Assembly (NCBI GenBank): GCA_900769875.1
Contig: CAAGII010000139.1
Location: 1 to 27,249, forward strand
Direction: 5' to 3'
Origin: Clostridia bacterium
GTDB lineage: Bacteria > Bacillota > Clostridia > Christensenellales > Aristaeellaceae
Length of the DNA stretch: 27,249 bases
Each line of letters begins with the position of its first letter. Within the stretch, counting starts at the first letter, position 1. The position numbers and the translations under genes were made by a program. Below the pieces are notes generated by a model. That model had not been told where the DNA came from. It did not search any database and saw only the letters and a list, made by a program, of their open reading frames with translations. Below, one piece after another: positions 7,942 through 15,814 of the stretch.

Positions 7942-8993
7942 TCGAGCTGACCGGCATGTTTCCGCAGGAGCTGGCGGACTGGTGCCGCGAGCAGGGTTTG
8001 CCCGCCTTCCGGGGCAGGCAGATTTTCCAGTGGATTCATCAGGGCGTGGATTTTGACGGCATGAGCAATCTGCCAAAGCCGCTGCGCGAGCAGCTTTCAG
8101 CCATCGCGGTGGCGCAGCCCGTCACGATCATGACCGAGCGCAAAAGCGCGCTGGACGATACGGTCAAGTTCCTTTTCGCCCTGCGGGACGGCAACTGTGT
8201 GGAGGGCGTGCTGATGCACTACCACCACGGCTACACGCTGTGCATCTCCACACAGGTGGGCTGCCGGATGGGCTGCACCTTCTGCGCCTCGACGCTGGAG
8301 GGCTGCGTGCGCAGCCTCACGGCCGGAGAGATGCTGGGCGAGGTGCTGTGCGCCAACCGCTATCTTGCGGGCCGCGACCGGGTGCACAATCTGGTGCTGA
8401 TGGGAAGCGGCGAGCCGCTGGATAACTATGACAATGTGATGCGCTTCCTGCGCCTTCTGCGCGAGGAGGGCGGCATTGGCATCGGGCTGCGCAACGTATC
8501 GCTCTCCACCTGCGGACTCGTGCCGCAGATGCTCCGCCTGGCGGAGGAGGGACTGCCGGTCACGCTCAGCGTGAGCCTGCATGCGCCCAATGACGAAATC
8601 CGCCGCAAAACCATGCCCGTGGCGCGCGTCTACGGCATGGACGAGCTGCTCGCGGCCTGCCACAACTACATTGACAAGACCGGCCGCCGCGTGGTGTTTG
8701 AGTACGCGCTGGTGGGCGGCGTGAACTGCGAGGAAAAGCATGCGGTGGAACTTGCCTCGCGTCTGCGCGGCATGCAGTGCCACGTCAACCTGATCCCGCT
8801 CAACGCGGTGGAGGAGCGCTCGCTTTCGGGCGTGAGCGAGGGAACCGTGCGCCGCTTTATGGAAAAGCTGGAAAGCCTCCACATCTCCGTCACACGCAGA
8901 CGCGAGATGGGCGACGATATCGACGGAGCCTGCGGTCAGCTGCGGCGCAAGACGCTGGCGCAGACAAGGCAGGAAGAGAGCGGCGGGGCATAG
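7938..8993 (+). CDS. rlmN: Dual-specificity 23S rRNA/tRNA adenine C2-methyltransferase
   Basis: A 351-residue radical-SAM enzyme that methylates A2503 of 23S rRNA and A37 of certain tRNAs. The [4Fe-4S] cluster ligands are Cys109, Cys113 and Cys116 in GCRMGCTFC. GSGEPLDNYDNV is the conserved SAM-contact region. The C-terminal resolving Cys lies in GACGQLRRK, as expected for RlmN, so all key residues are intact. The start overlaps the rsmB stop by 4 nt, with GGAGGA (7925-7930) as ribosome site. The length matches the family. Confidence 0.97.
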   Translation: MIELTGMFPQELADWCREQGLPAFRGRQIFQWIHQGVDFDGMSNLPKPLREQLSAIAVAQPVTIMTERKSALDDTVKFLFALRDGNCVEGVLMHYHHGYTLCISTQVGCRMGCTFCASTLEGCVRSLTAGEMLGEVLCANRYLAGRDRVHNLVLMGSGEPLDNYDNVMRFLRLLREEGGIGIGLRNVSLSTCGLVPQMLRLAEEGLPVTLSVSLHAPNDEIRRKTMPVARVYGMDELLAACHNYIDKTGRRVVFEYALVGGVNCEEKHAVELASRLRGMQCHVNLIPLNAVEERSLSGVSEGTVRRFMEKLESLHISVTRRREMGDDIDGACGQLRRKTLAQTRQEESGGA

Positions 8994-9085
8994 GCATGGC
9001 GCCCCGGCATGCCAGGGACGGGAGTGGTGAGAGGATGAAGCATCGTTTTCATCGATTGGTGATTGGCAAAGAGGTGAGTGAGCAC

Positions 9086-9943
9086 ATGAAGCTTTTCGGC
9101 ATTCGCGAGCAAGCAGAGCCCGGCGCGCAGGAGGTGGAGCAGACAGCGACCTCCGAACCCCGTCCCGAGACCGAGGCTTCCGTGGCCGCCTCCCATGTGG
9201 AGGACGCTTCGCAGGAATCCGCGCCGTGGACGGCGGTCTCCGTCGCAAGCCGTACCCATGTGGGCAAGGTTCGCCAGAACAACGAGGACGCGGTCATCGT
9301 GTGCGGCATGCTCTGCGGCGTGGCGGACGGTATGGGCGGGCATCAGGCGGGCGAAACCGCGTCCGCCGCCGCTCGGGACGGGCTGATCGCCGCGCTCCGG
9401 GATGAAAAGCCCGACCCCGCGCTGCTGCAGCAGACGGTGAAGAAGGTCAACCGGCAGATCTTCCTGCGCGCGCAGGCGGACGAAAAGCTCCGCGGCATGG
9501 GCACGACGGTCAGCGTCATCTGGCTGGGCGGGGAATCGGTCTACGTCGCCCATGTCGGCGACAGCCGCGTGTACCGCATGCAGCAGGGCGCGCTTAGGCA
9601 GATCACGGAGGATCATTCGCTGGTGGGCGAAATGGTGCGCGCCGGCGCGATCACCCGCGAGCAGGCCTCGACGCATCCGATGCGCAATGTGATTACCCGC
9701 GCGCTGGGCACCGAGGGAAGCGTGGAGGTTGATCTGCTCACGGTGCCGCGCAGGGCGGACGACCTGTGGCTGATCTGCTCCGACGGGCTTTACGATATGG
9801 TGAGCAACGACAGAATCGCGGAGATTCTGCGCTCCCATCCCATCGAGCAGGCGGCGGATATGCTGCTGCAGGCGGCGCTGGACGGCGGAGGCAGCGACAA
9901 CATCAGCCTTGTGCTTGTCAAGGACAGGGAGGGCGCGCAATGA
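9086..9943 (+). CDS. prpC: PP2C-family Ser/Thr protein phosphatase (PrpC/Stp type)
   Basis: A 285-residue PPM phosphatase that reverses phosphorylation by the neighbouring kinase. Metal-binding motifs are visible: RQNNEDAV, ADGMGGHQAGE, VGDSRVYR, ITEDHS, and the C-terminal LICSDGLYDMV and SDNISLVLV. About 50 polar, Glu/Ala-rich residues precede the catalytic domain; the compact PrpC/Stp form is about 245-255 residues. ATG 9086 is chosen because AGAGGTGA (9070-9077) is well placed. In-frame ATG 9035 and 8996 are weaker alternatives that would close the gap to rlmN. The stop overlaps the kinase start by 4 nt. Confidence 0.93.
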   Translation: MKLFGIREQAEPGAQEVEQTATSEPRPETEASVAASHVEDASQESAPWTAVSVASRTHVGKVRQNNEDAVIVCGMLCGVADGMGGHQAGETASAAARDGLIAALRDEKPDPALLQQTVKKVNRQIFLRAQADEKLRGMGTTVSVIWLGGESVYVAHVGDSRVYRMQQGALRQITEDHSLVGEMVRAGAITREQASTHPMRNVITRALGTEGSVEVDLLTVPRRADDLWLICSDGLYDMVSNDRIAEILRSHPIEQAADMLLQAALDGGGSDNISLVLVKDREGAQ

Positions 9944-11853
9944 CCATGACCGACAAGGTTCTGGCCGGACGCTACCGCCTTGTGGAGCTGATCGGCGAGG
10001 GCGGTATGGCCTATGTCTACCGCGCGATCGACCAGAAAACGGAACACAGCGTGGCCATCAAGGTCATGAAGAGCGAGCTGGGCAAGGATGCGGATTACGT
10101 CAGCCGCTTTCAGCGCGAGGCGGAGGCCGCCTCCAAGATGACCCACCACAACATTGTCAATTTGCTCGACGTGGGCATGGAGGATGGCAACCGTTACCTT
10201 GTGATCGAGTATGTGCAGGGCAAGACGCTCAAGCAGCTCATTCAGGAAAAGGGGCAGATTCCGCCCAAGACCGCGGCGCAGATCACCATCCGCATCCTAA
10301 GCGCCCTGCAGCACGCGCATCAGAACGGTATCATCCACCGCGATATCAAGCCGCAGAATATTCTGGTCGCCGACGACGGACACATCAAGGTGGCGGATTT
10401 CGGTATCGCGCGCATCGCCAACAGTCATACCCTGACCCGCGACGACAGCGTGATGGGCACGGTGTACTACTACAGCCCGGAGCAGGCGAGCGGCCAGAAG
10501 GTCGGCGCGACCAGCGATATCTACTCCGTGGGCGTTGTGCTCTACGAAATGCTGACCGGCCGCGTGCCCTTTGGCGGCGACAATCAGGTGGCCATCGCCA
10601 TGCAGCATATTCATGCCAAGCCCGCGCCCATCAGCCAGTTCGCGCCCAACGTGCCGCCCGCAATCGCGCATGTGTGCATGATGGCCATGGCGAAGGATCC
10701 GCGCTACCGCTATCAAAGCGCGCGAGAGATGGCTTCGCAGCTGCGCCTCGCGCTGGAGGGACGGGTGGGCGATATGGCGCCCCGCCTTGCCGAGCAGGGA
10801 ATCCCCCTGCCCGAGCACAGCGACGCCGCGCTCCAGCGCGCTCCCGCTGGCACGCCTGGCAGGCTGAAGCCGGAGAATCAGTCGGAGAAGCCCAGACGCT
10901 CCGGCGTGAGCATCCTGTGGGTACTATCCACGCTCACGGTGACGGTGATGGTGCTCTTTGGGCTATACATGGGCATCTCCAGCATCTATGAAAAGGTGGT
11001 CAATACCACCGATGTGCCCGATCTGGTGGGGCTTGAGTTCTCCATGGCGGAGCGGAGGGCGGCTACGAGCGGCCTTTACGTGGAGCGGGTGGACATCAAC
11101 CATCCAAATATCTCCTCCGGCCTTGTCATTATGCAGAGCCCGCAGGCGGAGGAGGGCATCAAGCTGCACAAGGGCGATTCCGTGCTGCTCACCGTCAGCA
11201 AGGGCCCGGCAAGCCTGAGCGTGCCGAGGGTCATCGGCCTGGAGCAGGCGGACGCCATCGCGGCCCTGCAGGCATACGGGCTGACGATGATGGTGGTCGA
11301 TCATGTGATCAGCAGCGACCATGAGGCGGGACTCATCATGTCGCAGGTGCCCGAGCCCGGCGCGCAGTGCCAGAAGGGCGATATCGTGCAGGTGACGGTT
11401 TCCGGCACCGTGGTGAATGTGCCGACGCTGACGGGCAAATCCTTGCGCGACGCGGAGCTCATGCTCAGCGCCAGCGGCCTTGTGAGCAGCGGCATGCCCA
11501 GGTATGTGGATACCGAGGATGAGAAGCTGCACGGAACGGTTGCCTCCCAGTTCCCTGCGGAAGGCACGGCGGTCATTCAGGGCACCGGCGTGCAGCTGAC
11601 GGTCTATCAGAAGCCGGGGCTGACGCACAGCGCGCTTGTCACCATCAATTTGCCCAACGTGGCAGGCCCGACCTCCGTCCGTGTGACGCTGATGGAAAAC
11701 GGCGTGGAGAACACGGTGTTCCAGGGCAGCTACGAGGCGGCCGATTCGCGCCGCCCGGAGATTAACGTTACGGCGCAGCTGCCGGGCGTGTACACCTACC
11801 GCGTGTACTGCAACGGCGAATTCAGCTATCTTGGCGAGGTCGCGATCAACTGA
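9940..11853 (+). CDS. prkC: Membrane Ser/Thr protein kinase with PASTA repeats (PrkC/StkP type)
   Basis: A 637-residue Hanks-type kinase. It has a glycine loop IGEGGMAYVY, Lys41 in VAIK, catalytic Asp135 in HRDIKPQN, DFG at 153-155 and the activation segment GTVYYYSPEQA. A single transmembrane segment spans about 323-348. Three extracellular PASTA units follow (about 357-426, 427-491, 492-560) and then a beta-rich C-terminal domain to 637. PASTA domains sense muropeptides and lipid II and tie the kinase to cell-wall growth and spore germination in Bacillota. The start is ATG 9940, 7 bases after AGGGAGG (9926-9932); a second in-frame ATG lies 6 bases on. The kinase and its phosphatase are translationally coupled. 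Confidence 0.97.
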   Translation: MTMTDKVLAGRYRLVELIGEGGMAYVYRAIDQKTEHSVAIKVMKSELGKDADYVSRFQREAEAASKMTHHNIVNLLDVGMEDGNRYLVIEYVQGKTLKQLIQEKGQIPPKTAAQITIRILSALQHAHQNGIIHRDIKPQNILVADDGHIKVADFGIARIANSHTLTRDDSVMGTVYYYSPEQASGQKVGATSDIYSVGVVLYEMLTGRVPFGGDNQVAIAMQHIHAKPAPISQFAPNVPPAIAHVCMMAMAKDPRYRYQSAREMASQLRLALEGRVGDMAPRLAEQGIPLPEHSDAALQRAPAGTPGRLKPENQSEKPRRSGVSILWVLSTLTVTVMVLFGLYMGISSIYEKVVNTTDVPDLVGLEFSMAERRAATSGLYVERVDINHPNISSGLVIMQSPQAEEGIKLHKGDSVLLTVSKGPASLSVPRVIGLEQADAIAALQAYGLTMMVVDHVISSDHEAGLIMSQVPEPGAQCQKGDIVQVTVSGTVVNVPTLTGKSLRDAELMLSASGLVSSGMPRYVDTEDEKLHGTVASQFPAEGTAVIQGTGVQLTVYQKPGLTHSALVTINLPNVAGPTSVRVTLMENGVENTVFQGSYEAADSRRPEINVTAQLPGVYTYRVYCNGEFSYLGEVAIN

Positions 11854-11885
11854 CATGACAGGAGGAATCCCTTACGGAAAACGAG

Positions 11886-12764
11886 ATGCGGCAGGGCACG
11901 CTGATCCGCGGCGTCGGCAGCTTCTATACCGTGGTGGACGCGTCGGGCGATCAGTACACGCTGCGCTGCAAGAAAAAATTCCGGCGCATGCACATGAGTC
12001 CGCTGGTGGGCGACGAGGTGCTGTTCACACCGGGCGAGGGCGAGGAGCATGGCTGGCTGGAGGAAATCCTGCCGCGAAAAAGCGAGTGCCTGCGCCCGCC
12101 GGTTGCCAATGTGCAATATCTGCTGATCGTGGTCGCGCCCGCGCCTGAGCCCGACCTTCTGCTGGTGGATCGCATCATGGTGCGGGCAAGAATGCAGGGG
12201 ATGGACATCGCGCTGGTTACGAACAAGTGTGATCTGGACGCGTCGCTTTCGGACAGGCTGTGCGCGCAGTACCGCGCGTGCGGCGTGCGGGTGTTTGCGG
12301 TTTCAGCCGTGACAGGAGAGGGGCTTGACGCGCTGCGCGACGCTATGCGCGGCAGGCTATGCTGCCTGACGGGGCAAAGCGGCGTGGGCAAAAGCACGCT
12401 GCTTGGCGCGGTGCTTGGGATGGAGCTGGAAACAGGCGAGCTGAGCGAAAGAATCCAGCGCGGTAAAAACACCACGCGCCATGCCGAGCTTCTGATGAAG
12501 GACGGCCTGCGCGTGCTGGACACGGCCGGCTTCAGCCTGCTGGAGCTGGACGGCACGATGGAGCCTGTCACCCTCAAGGACTACTATCCCGAGTTTGCCA
12601 TTCACGAGGGTCGATGCCGCTTTCAACCCTGCTATCATGACCGCGAGCCGGGCTGCTCGGTGACGGCGGCGTGCGAAGCGGGACAGATTGATCCGCTGCG
12701 GCTGCAGCGATACAGAAGCCTGCTCAGCGATGTGCGGGAAGCGTGGAGGAATCGCTATGATTAA
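11886..12764 (+). CDS. rsgA: Ribosome small-subunit biogenesis GTPase RsgA (YloQ/CpgA)
   Basis: A 292-residue circularly permuted GTPase that assists late 30S maturation. It has an N-terminal OB fold (RGVGSFYTVVD, LRCKKKFRR), G4 TNKCDL, G1 GQSGVGKST (163-171), G3 DTAGFS, and a C-terminal zinc site formed by Cys244, Cys249, His251 and Cys257. The annotated ATG 11886 is 20 bases from the only ribosome site, AGGAGG (11860-11865). An in-frame ACG at 11874 sits 8 bases from it and would add four residues (TENE). The true start may therefore be the non-canonical ACG. The gene is 32 bases after the kinase, and its last codons overlap rpe. Confidence 0.95.
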   Translation: MRQGTLIRGVGSFYTVVDASGDQYTLRCKKKFRRMHMSPLVGDEVLFTPGEGEEHGWLEEILPRKSECLRPPVANVQYLLIVVAPAPEPDLLLVDRIMVRARMQGMDIALVTNKCDLDASLSDRLCAQYRACGVRVFAVSAVTGEGLDALRDAMRGRLCCLTGQSGVGKSTLLGAVLGMELETGELSERIQRGKNTTRHAELLMKDGLRVLDTAGFSLLELDGTMEPVTLKDYYPEFAIHEGRCRFQPCYHDREPGCSVTAACEAGQIDPLRLQRYRSLLSDVREAWRNRYD

Positions 12765-13395
12765 GGTTGCGCCGTCGATTCTGGCGGCTGATGTGCTGAA
12801 CATGGAGCGCGACGTCAGGCGCATGCTGGACGCGGGTGCGGATCTGATTCATGTGGACGTGATGGACGCGCACTTCGTGCCCAATCTCTCCTATGGCCCT
12901 GCGGTGGTCGCAGCGCTGAACAAGCGTTTCCCCGAGGCGCCGCTGGACGTGCATCTGATGATGGACAATCCGTCCGATTACCTGCGCGTGTTCGCGGAGG
13001 CGGGCGCGTGGGGTATTACCATCCACGCGGAGATTGACGGCGATATCGCCGGCATGCTGCGCACGATCCATGACCTTGGCGTGCGCACGGGACTGAGCCT
13101 CAAGCCCGCCACGCCCGCGAGCGCGGTGAAGGAGCTGCTGCCCCTGTGCGACATGGTGCTGGTGATGACCGTCGAGCCCGGCTTTGGCGGACAGAAATTC
13201 CAGAGCGCCATGCTGGATAAGCTGCGCGAGCTGCGAAAAATGGGCTATCAGGGTCTGCTGGAGGCAGACGGCGGCGTGAGCCTTGCTAATTTGCCAATGC
13301 TTCGCGAAAGCGGGCTGGATGTGGCGGTGATGGGCACGGCGATGTACCGCTCGGCTGATCCTGCCGCGGATATGGCCGCGATTCACGCGCTGTAA
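12757..13395 (+). CDS. rpe: Ribulose-phosphate 3-epimerase
   Basis: A 212-residue TIM-barrel enzyme that interconverts ribulose 5-phosphate and xylulose 5-phosphate in the pentose phosphate pathway. Signature segments are present: MIKVAPSILAAD, HVDVMDAHFVPN with catalytic Asp, DVHLMM, MTVEPGFGGQKF and EADGGV. The stretch DAHFVPN has Ala where Gly is more usual, which should be tolerated. ATG 12757 follows GGAGGA (12745-12750) by 6 bases and overlaps the rsgA end by 8 nt. The much longer upstream reading frame is unsupported. It is the last recognisable enzyme of the operon. Confidence 0.96.
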   Translation: MIKVAPSILAADVLNMERDVRRMLDAGADLIHVDVMDAHFVPNLSYGPAVVAALNKRFPEAPLDVHLMMDNPSDYLRVFAEAGAWGITIHAEIDGDIAGMLRTIHDLGVRTGLSLKPATPASAVKELLPLCDMVLVMTVEPGFGGQKFQSAMLDKLRELRKMGYQGLLEADGGVSLANLPMLRESGLDVAVMGTAMYRSADPAADMAAIHAL

Positions 13396-13446
13396 ATGGA
13401 ATCCGTTTGCTCCCTGCGGCATACACTACCACTGGAGGTGATGCGC

Positions 13447-13539
13447 ATGGAGAACAAACCGGTCAGGCGGCGGCGCAAACCGCTGCTGACGCTGTCAAAG
13501 CCCAGACATCCCATGGACAGGCGGCGCGCGCTCCAGTGA
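13447..13539 (+). CDS. Small very basic peptide (30 residues), unknown
   Basis: The ORF starts at ATG 13447, 6 bases after the strong ribosome site GGAGGTG (13434-13440); an ATG two codons earlier is too close to it. The peptide has a run of four arginines (VRRRRKP), another three near the end (DRRRAL), and no hydrophobic segment or cysteine. It lies 51 bases after rpe, where Bacillus has thiN and the tiny spore gene spoVM. The sequence does not resemble the amphipathic SpoVM helix. It could be a ribosome- or RNA-associated peptide, or a chance ORF. A GC hairpin (13520-13525 with 13542-13547) overlaps its end. Confidence 0.45.
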   Translation: MENKPVRRRRKPLLTLSKPRHPMDRRRALQ

Positions 13540-13576
13540 GGGCCGCCGCTCAGACCGCGCTTTCGCTTGCCAGCCC

Positions 13577-13606
13577 TTGACATCCTGTGTGCTTCCATGG
13601 TACAAT
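13577..13606 (+). promoter_or_regulatory. Promoter of the riboswitch-controlled operon
   Basis: TTGACA (13577-13582), 18 bases, TACAAT (13601-13606). Transcription is inferred to start at about 13612-13614, almost exactly at the 5' strand of riboswitch helix P1. Confidence 0.85.
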
Positions 13607-13611
13607 ATTCC

Positions 13612-13737
13612 ATGTGTAAGGGAGTAGTCGGCGCAGGGACGCGCGGCAAGGTCATCATCACGGGGCGCATGCTCTTGGCCTTGCCCGGCGACAGCATCAG
13701 GCTTCTGATGACGTGGTTGTGACGAGACTTATTCATC
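13612..13737 (+). ncRNA. yybP-ykoY manganese riboswitch
   Basis: The family hallmark GGGAGTAG lies at 13620-13627, directly after the P1 5' strand. P1 pairs 13612-13620 with 13728-13736 (one mismatch, one G-U). GGCAAGG (13645-13651) pairs with CCTTGCC (13679-13685) around the second conserved loop, GTCATCATCACGG. A further hairpin pairs CATCAG (13695-13700) with CTGATG (13705-13710). The 3' P1 strand lies inside the 5' arm of the terminator that follows, so P1 formation and termination are mutually exclusive. This predicts that Mn2+ binding turns expression on, the known behaviour of this family. The downstream CaCA exchanger is a known class of target. Identification rests on motif recall and manual folding. 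Confidence 0.85.
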
Positions 13738-13773
13738 CCCTGCTTGCGGGCGATGGATGGGTCTCGTTTTTTT
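13722..13773 (+). terminator. Riboswitch expression-platform terminator
   Basis: A continuous 16-bp stem (13722-13737 with 13752-13767, including several G-U pairs) is followed by seven T residues (13767-13773). Its 5' arm contains the whole P1 3' strand (13728-13736), so ligand-stabilised P1 should disrupt it. It lies 27 bases before the next start codon. Confidence 0.88.
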
Positions 13774-13800
13774 GATGAGGCTGCAAATGAGGTGAGCGGA

Positions 13801-14598
13801 ATGGAATCGACCATGCAATTTGCCTGCCTTGGCGACAGCATTACCAGTGAGCAGGTGACGGGCATCGGTACGCTGGTGGCGCAGAAGCTGGGCGTTCGGC
13901 TGTTTGGCAACTTTGCCTGCGGCTACGCCACCTGCTCGGACTGGGTCGCGGCGGGCAGAAGCATCACGCGGATCACACTCACGGAGCCGCCCAATACAAA
14001 CACGGACGACAACGTGCTGTCCAATCAGGTTCGGCGTCTCCTGCAGGCGGTCACGCCCGAGGGGGAGAGGATCGTGTGGCGGCATCCGCTGGCGGGCGAA
14101 TATGCGCTGGATGTGTCAGTCGGGTTTGGCAGTGCGAAAGTGGATGCGCAGGGGCGCGTGGTTACGCCCGACATCATCTACATTGCCATCTCCACCAACG
14201 ACGGCAACCATCCCTGCAACGCCGTGTTTGACGACGCGGACGCCGTGCTTGCCCAGCGATACGATGAGCTGACGCGCTGCGGTATCGCCTCCGCGCTCAG
14301 ATGGGCGATCGAGACGCTGCAGTGCGCCTGCCCCGGCGCGTCCATCTTTGTGGCTACGCCGCTGCAGGCGGTATCCGACCAGATGTGGATGAGCTACGAA
14401 GCCACCCGTCTCAAGCGCGATATCATCATGCGCGTCTGTGGAACGCTGGGGGTCAAAATCATCGACAGCTTCTGCGAGAGCGGCTTCACCCAGTTGATCG
14501 CTGCCGGGCACGGCGGCGTGCATCCGGATGAGCTGTGGAAGGATCGCATCGCGGGCTACGTCGCGGCCAGCATCCGGGCAAAGTGTGACATTGTGTAA
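13801..14598 (+). CDS. SGNH-fold hydrolase-like protein under manganese riboswitch control
   Basis: A 265-residue protein with no signal peptide. Block I is LGDSIT, with nucleophile Ser13; block III is ISTNDG; block V contains VHPDE with His241. The Asp that normally lies three residues before that His is Gly238, so the usual Ser-Asp-His triad is incomplete unless another acid (Asp243 or Glu244) serves. SGNH enzymes are esterases or lipases, often acting on carbohydrate acyl groups. The substrate here is unknown. ATG 13801 follows GAGGTGA (13789-13795); upstream in-frame codons lie in the terminator. It is the first gene after the riboswitch and 20 bases ahead of the cation exchanger, so the two are probably cotranscribed. 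Confidence 0.8.
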   Translation: MESTMQFACLGDSITSEQVTGIGTLVAQKLGVRLFGNFACGYATCSDWVAAGRSITRITLTEPPNTNTDDNVLSNQVRRLLQAVTPEGERIVWRHPLAGEYALDVSVGFGSAKVDAQGRVVTPDIIYIAISTNDGNHPCNAVFDDADAVLAQRYDELTRCGIASALRWAIETLQCACPGASIFVATPLQAVSDQMWMSYEATRLKRDIIMRVCGTLGVKIIDSFCESGFTQLIAAGHGGVHPDELWKDRIAGYVAASIRAKCDIV

Positions 14599-14618
14599 TT
14601 CTTGAAGGAGGTTTTCTC

Positions 14619-15596
14619 ATGAGTATGCTGCTTCCCGTGCTTTTGTTCCTGTTGGGTCTGGTGGCCCTGATCAAGGGCGGCGACTGGTTTGTGGACGGCG
14701 CGACGGCGATTGCTCACCGCTTCCATTTGCCCGAGCTGCTCATCGGTGCGACGGTGGTGTCCATCGGCACGACGCTGCCGGAGGTGATGGTTTCCACGGT
14801 CGCCGCGGCTCAGGGTATGGGCGGCATCGCGTATGGCAACGCGATCGGCTCAGTCATTTGCAATACCAGCCTCATTGCCGCGCTGACCATGGCCATCCGC
14901 CCCGGCAGGGTGAACCGCGACAGCCTCAGGCTGCCCGTCATCGGCTTCTTCCTGGCGGCGGCTTTCTATCTGGCCATGGCGTATACCACCGGCCGCTTCG
15001 AGCGCTGGTGCGGCGTCGTGCTGCTGTGCGGATTTGTGGTCTACATGGTGACAACGGTGATGCAGATGCGCAGGCATCCCGAGCTTGCCGAAAACGAGGA
15101 TGCGGAGAGCGCCCCTGCGGAGCATCCCCTCTGGAGGGACATTCTGCTGCTGGTGGTCGGCGCGGTGCTCATTGCCGTCGGCGCGAGGCTGCTGGTGGAC
15201 AACGGCACGCTGATTGCGCAGGCGCTGGGTGTGCCGGATTCCGTGATCGGTCTGACCATGGTGGCGCTGGGCACGTCCCTGCCCGAGCTTGTGACGGCGA
15301 TTGTCGCGCTGTCGAAGGGTCACGGCGCGCTGAGCCTGGGCAATGTGATTGGCGCGAACCTCTTCAATCTGGTGCTGGTCAGCGGCATGGCGATCACCAT
15401 CAACCCGTTTGCCATCCCGACGGAGAAGCTGCTGCTGGGCGTCAACTCCTCGCTGGTGCTGGATATTCCGGTGATGGTCGTGGTGATGCTGCTCATGTGC
15501 GTGCCTGCGCTCAAGGACGGTAAGCTGCGCCGCTGGCAGGGTGTAACGCTTTTGTGCATCTACGCCGCCTTCACCGCCGCGCAGTTTCTGCTGTAA
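14619..15596 (+). CDS. CaCA-family sodium/calcium (manganese) exchanger, YrbG type
   Basis: A 325-residue polytopic membrane protein of about ten hydrophobic segments, made of two inverted halves. The alpha-1 repeat is GATVVSIGTTLPEVMVS and the alpha-2 repeat is GLTMVALGTSLPELVTA; both keep the GT-x-LPE ion-binding core. Each is followed by a Gly-Asn-x-Ile-Gly segment (GNAIGSVICN, GNVIGANLFN). A charged loop (about residues 150-170) separates the halves. Members exchange Ca2+ for Na+ or H+. Position behind a yybP-ykoY riboswitch suggests Mn2+ export here. ATG 14619 follows AAGGAGGT (14605-14612) by 6 bases. A terminator follows directly. Confidence 0.93.
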   Translation: MSMLLPVLLFLLGLVALIKGGDWFVDGATAIAHRFHLPELLIGATVVSIGTTLPEVMVSTVAAAQGMGGIAYGNAIGSVICNTSLIAALTMAIRPGRVNRDSLRLPVIGFFLAAAFYLAMAYTTGRFERWCGVVLLCGFVVYMVTTVMQMRRHPELAENEDAESAPAEHPLWRDILLLVVGAVLIAVGARLLVDNGTLIAQALGVPDSVIGLTMVALGTSLPELVTAIVALSKGHGALSLGNVIGANLFNLVLVSGMAITINPFAIPTEKLLLGVNSSLVLDIPVMVVVMLLMCVPALKDGKLRRWQGVTLLCIYAAFTAAQFLL

Positions 15597-15605
15597 GCTA
15601 TGAAT

Positions 15606-15639
15606 GGAGCCGGGGCAATCGCTCCGGCTCCGCGTTTTT
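15606..15639 (+). terminator. Rho-independent terminator after the exchanger
   Basis: GGAGCCGG (15606-15613) pairs perfectly with CCGGCTCC (15624-15631), followed three bases later by five T residues (15635-15639). It closes the riboswitch operon. Confidence 0.9.
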
Positions 15640-15743
15640 AGCGAAACAAGCGCACAGATTTCCCTGCGGCCGCGCCATGCTACGCATCGCGAACCATTTT
15701 CAGGCATAAAATGTAATAATTCTTCAGGAAAGCAAATCCGCTC

Positions 15744-15772
15744 TTGTGATTGAGCGGTGTTTGCGTTATAAT
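15744..15772 (+). promoter_or_regulatory. Promoter of the beta-propeller protein
   Basis: TTGTGA (15744-15749), 17 bases, TATAAT (15767-15772). The leader to the TTG start at 15815 is about 36 nt. The 100 bases upstream are AT-richer than the surroundings and carry no other recognised signal. Confidence 0.75.
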
Positions 15773-15814
15773 GATGCTGGATTACCGTAATTCTATCGCA
15801 AAGGAGTAGCAGCT

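Noticed and set aside
13447..13539. Possible spoVM by position
   Set aside because: The peptide is Arg-rich and lacks the hydrophobic amphipathic helix of SpoVM; only the location is similar.
13520..13547. GGCGGC/GCCGCC hairpin as operon terminator after rpe
   Set aside because: The loop is 17 bases and no T-run follows; it could pause polymerase but is not a convincing intrinsic terminator.
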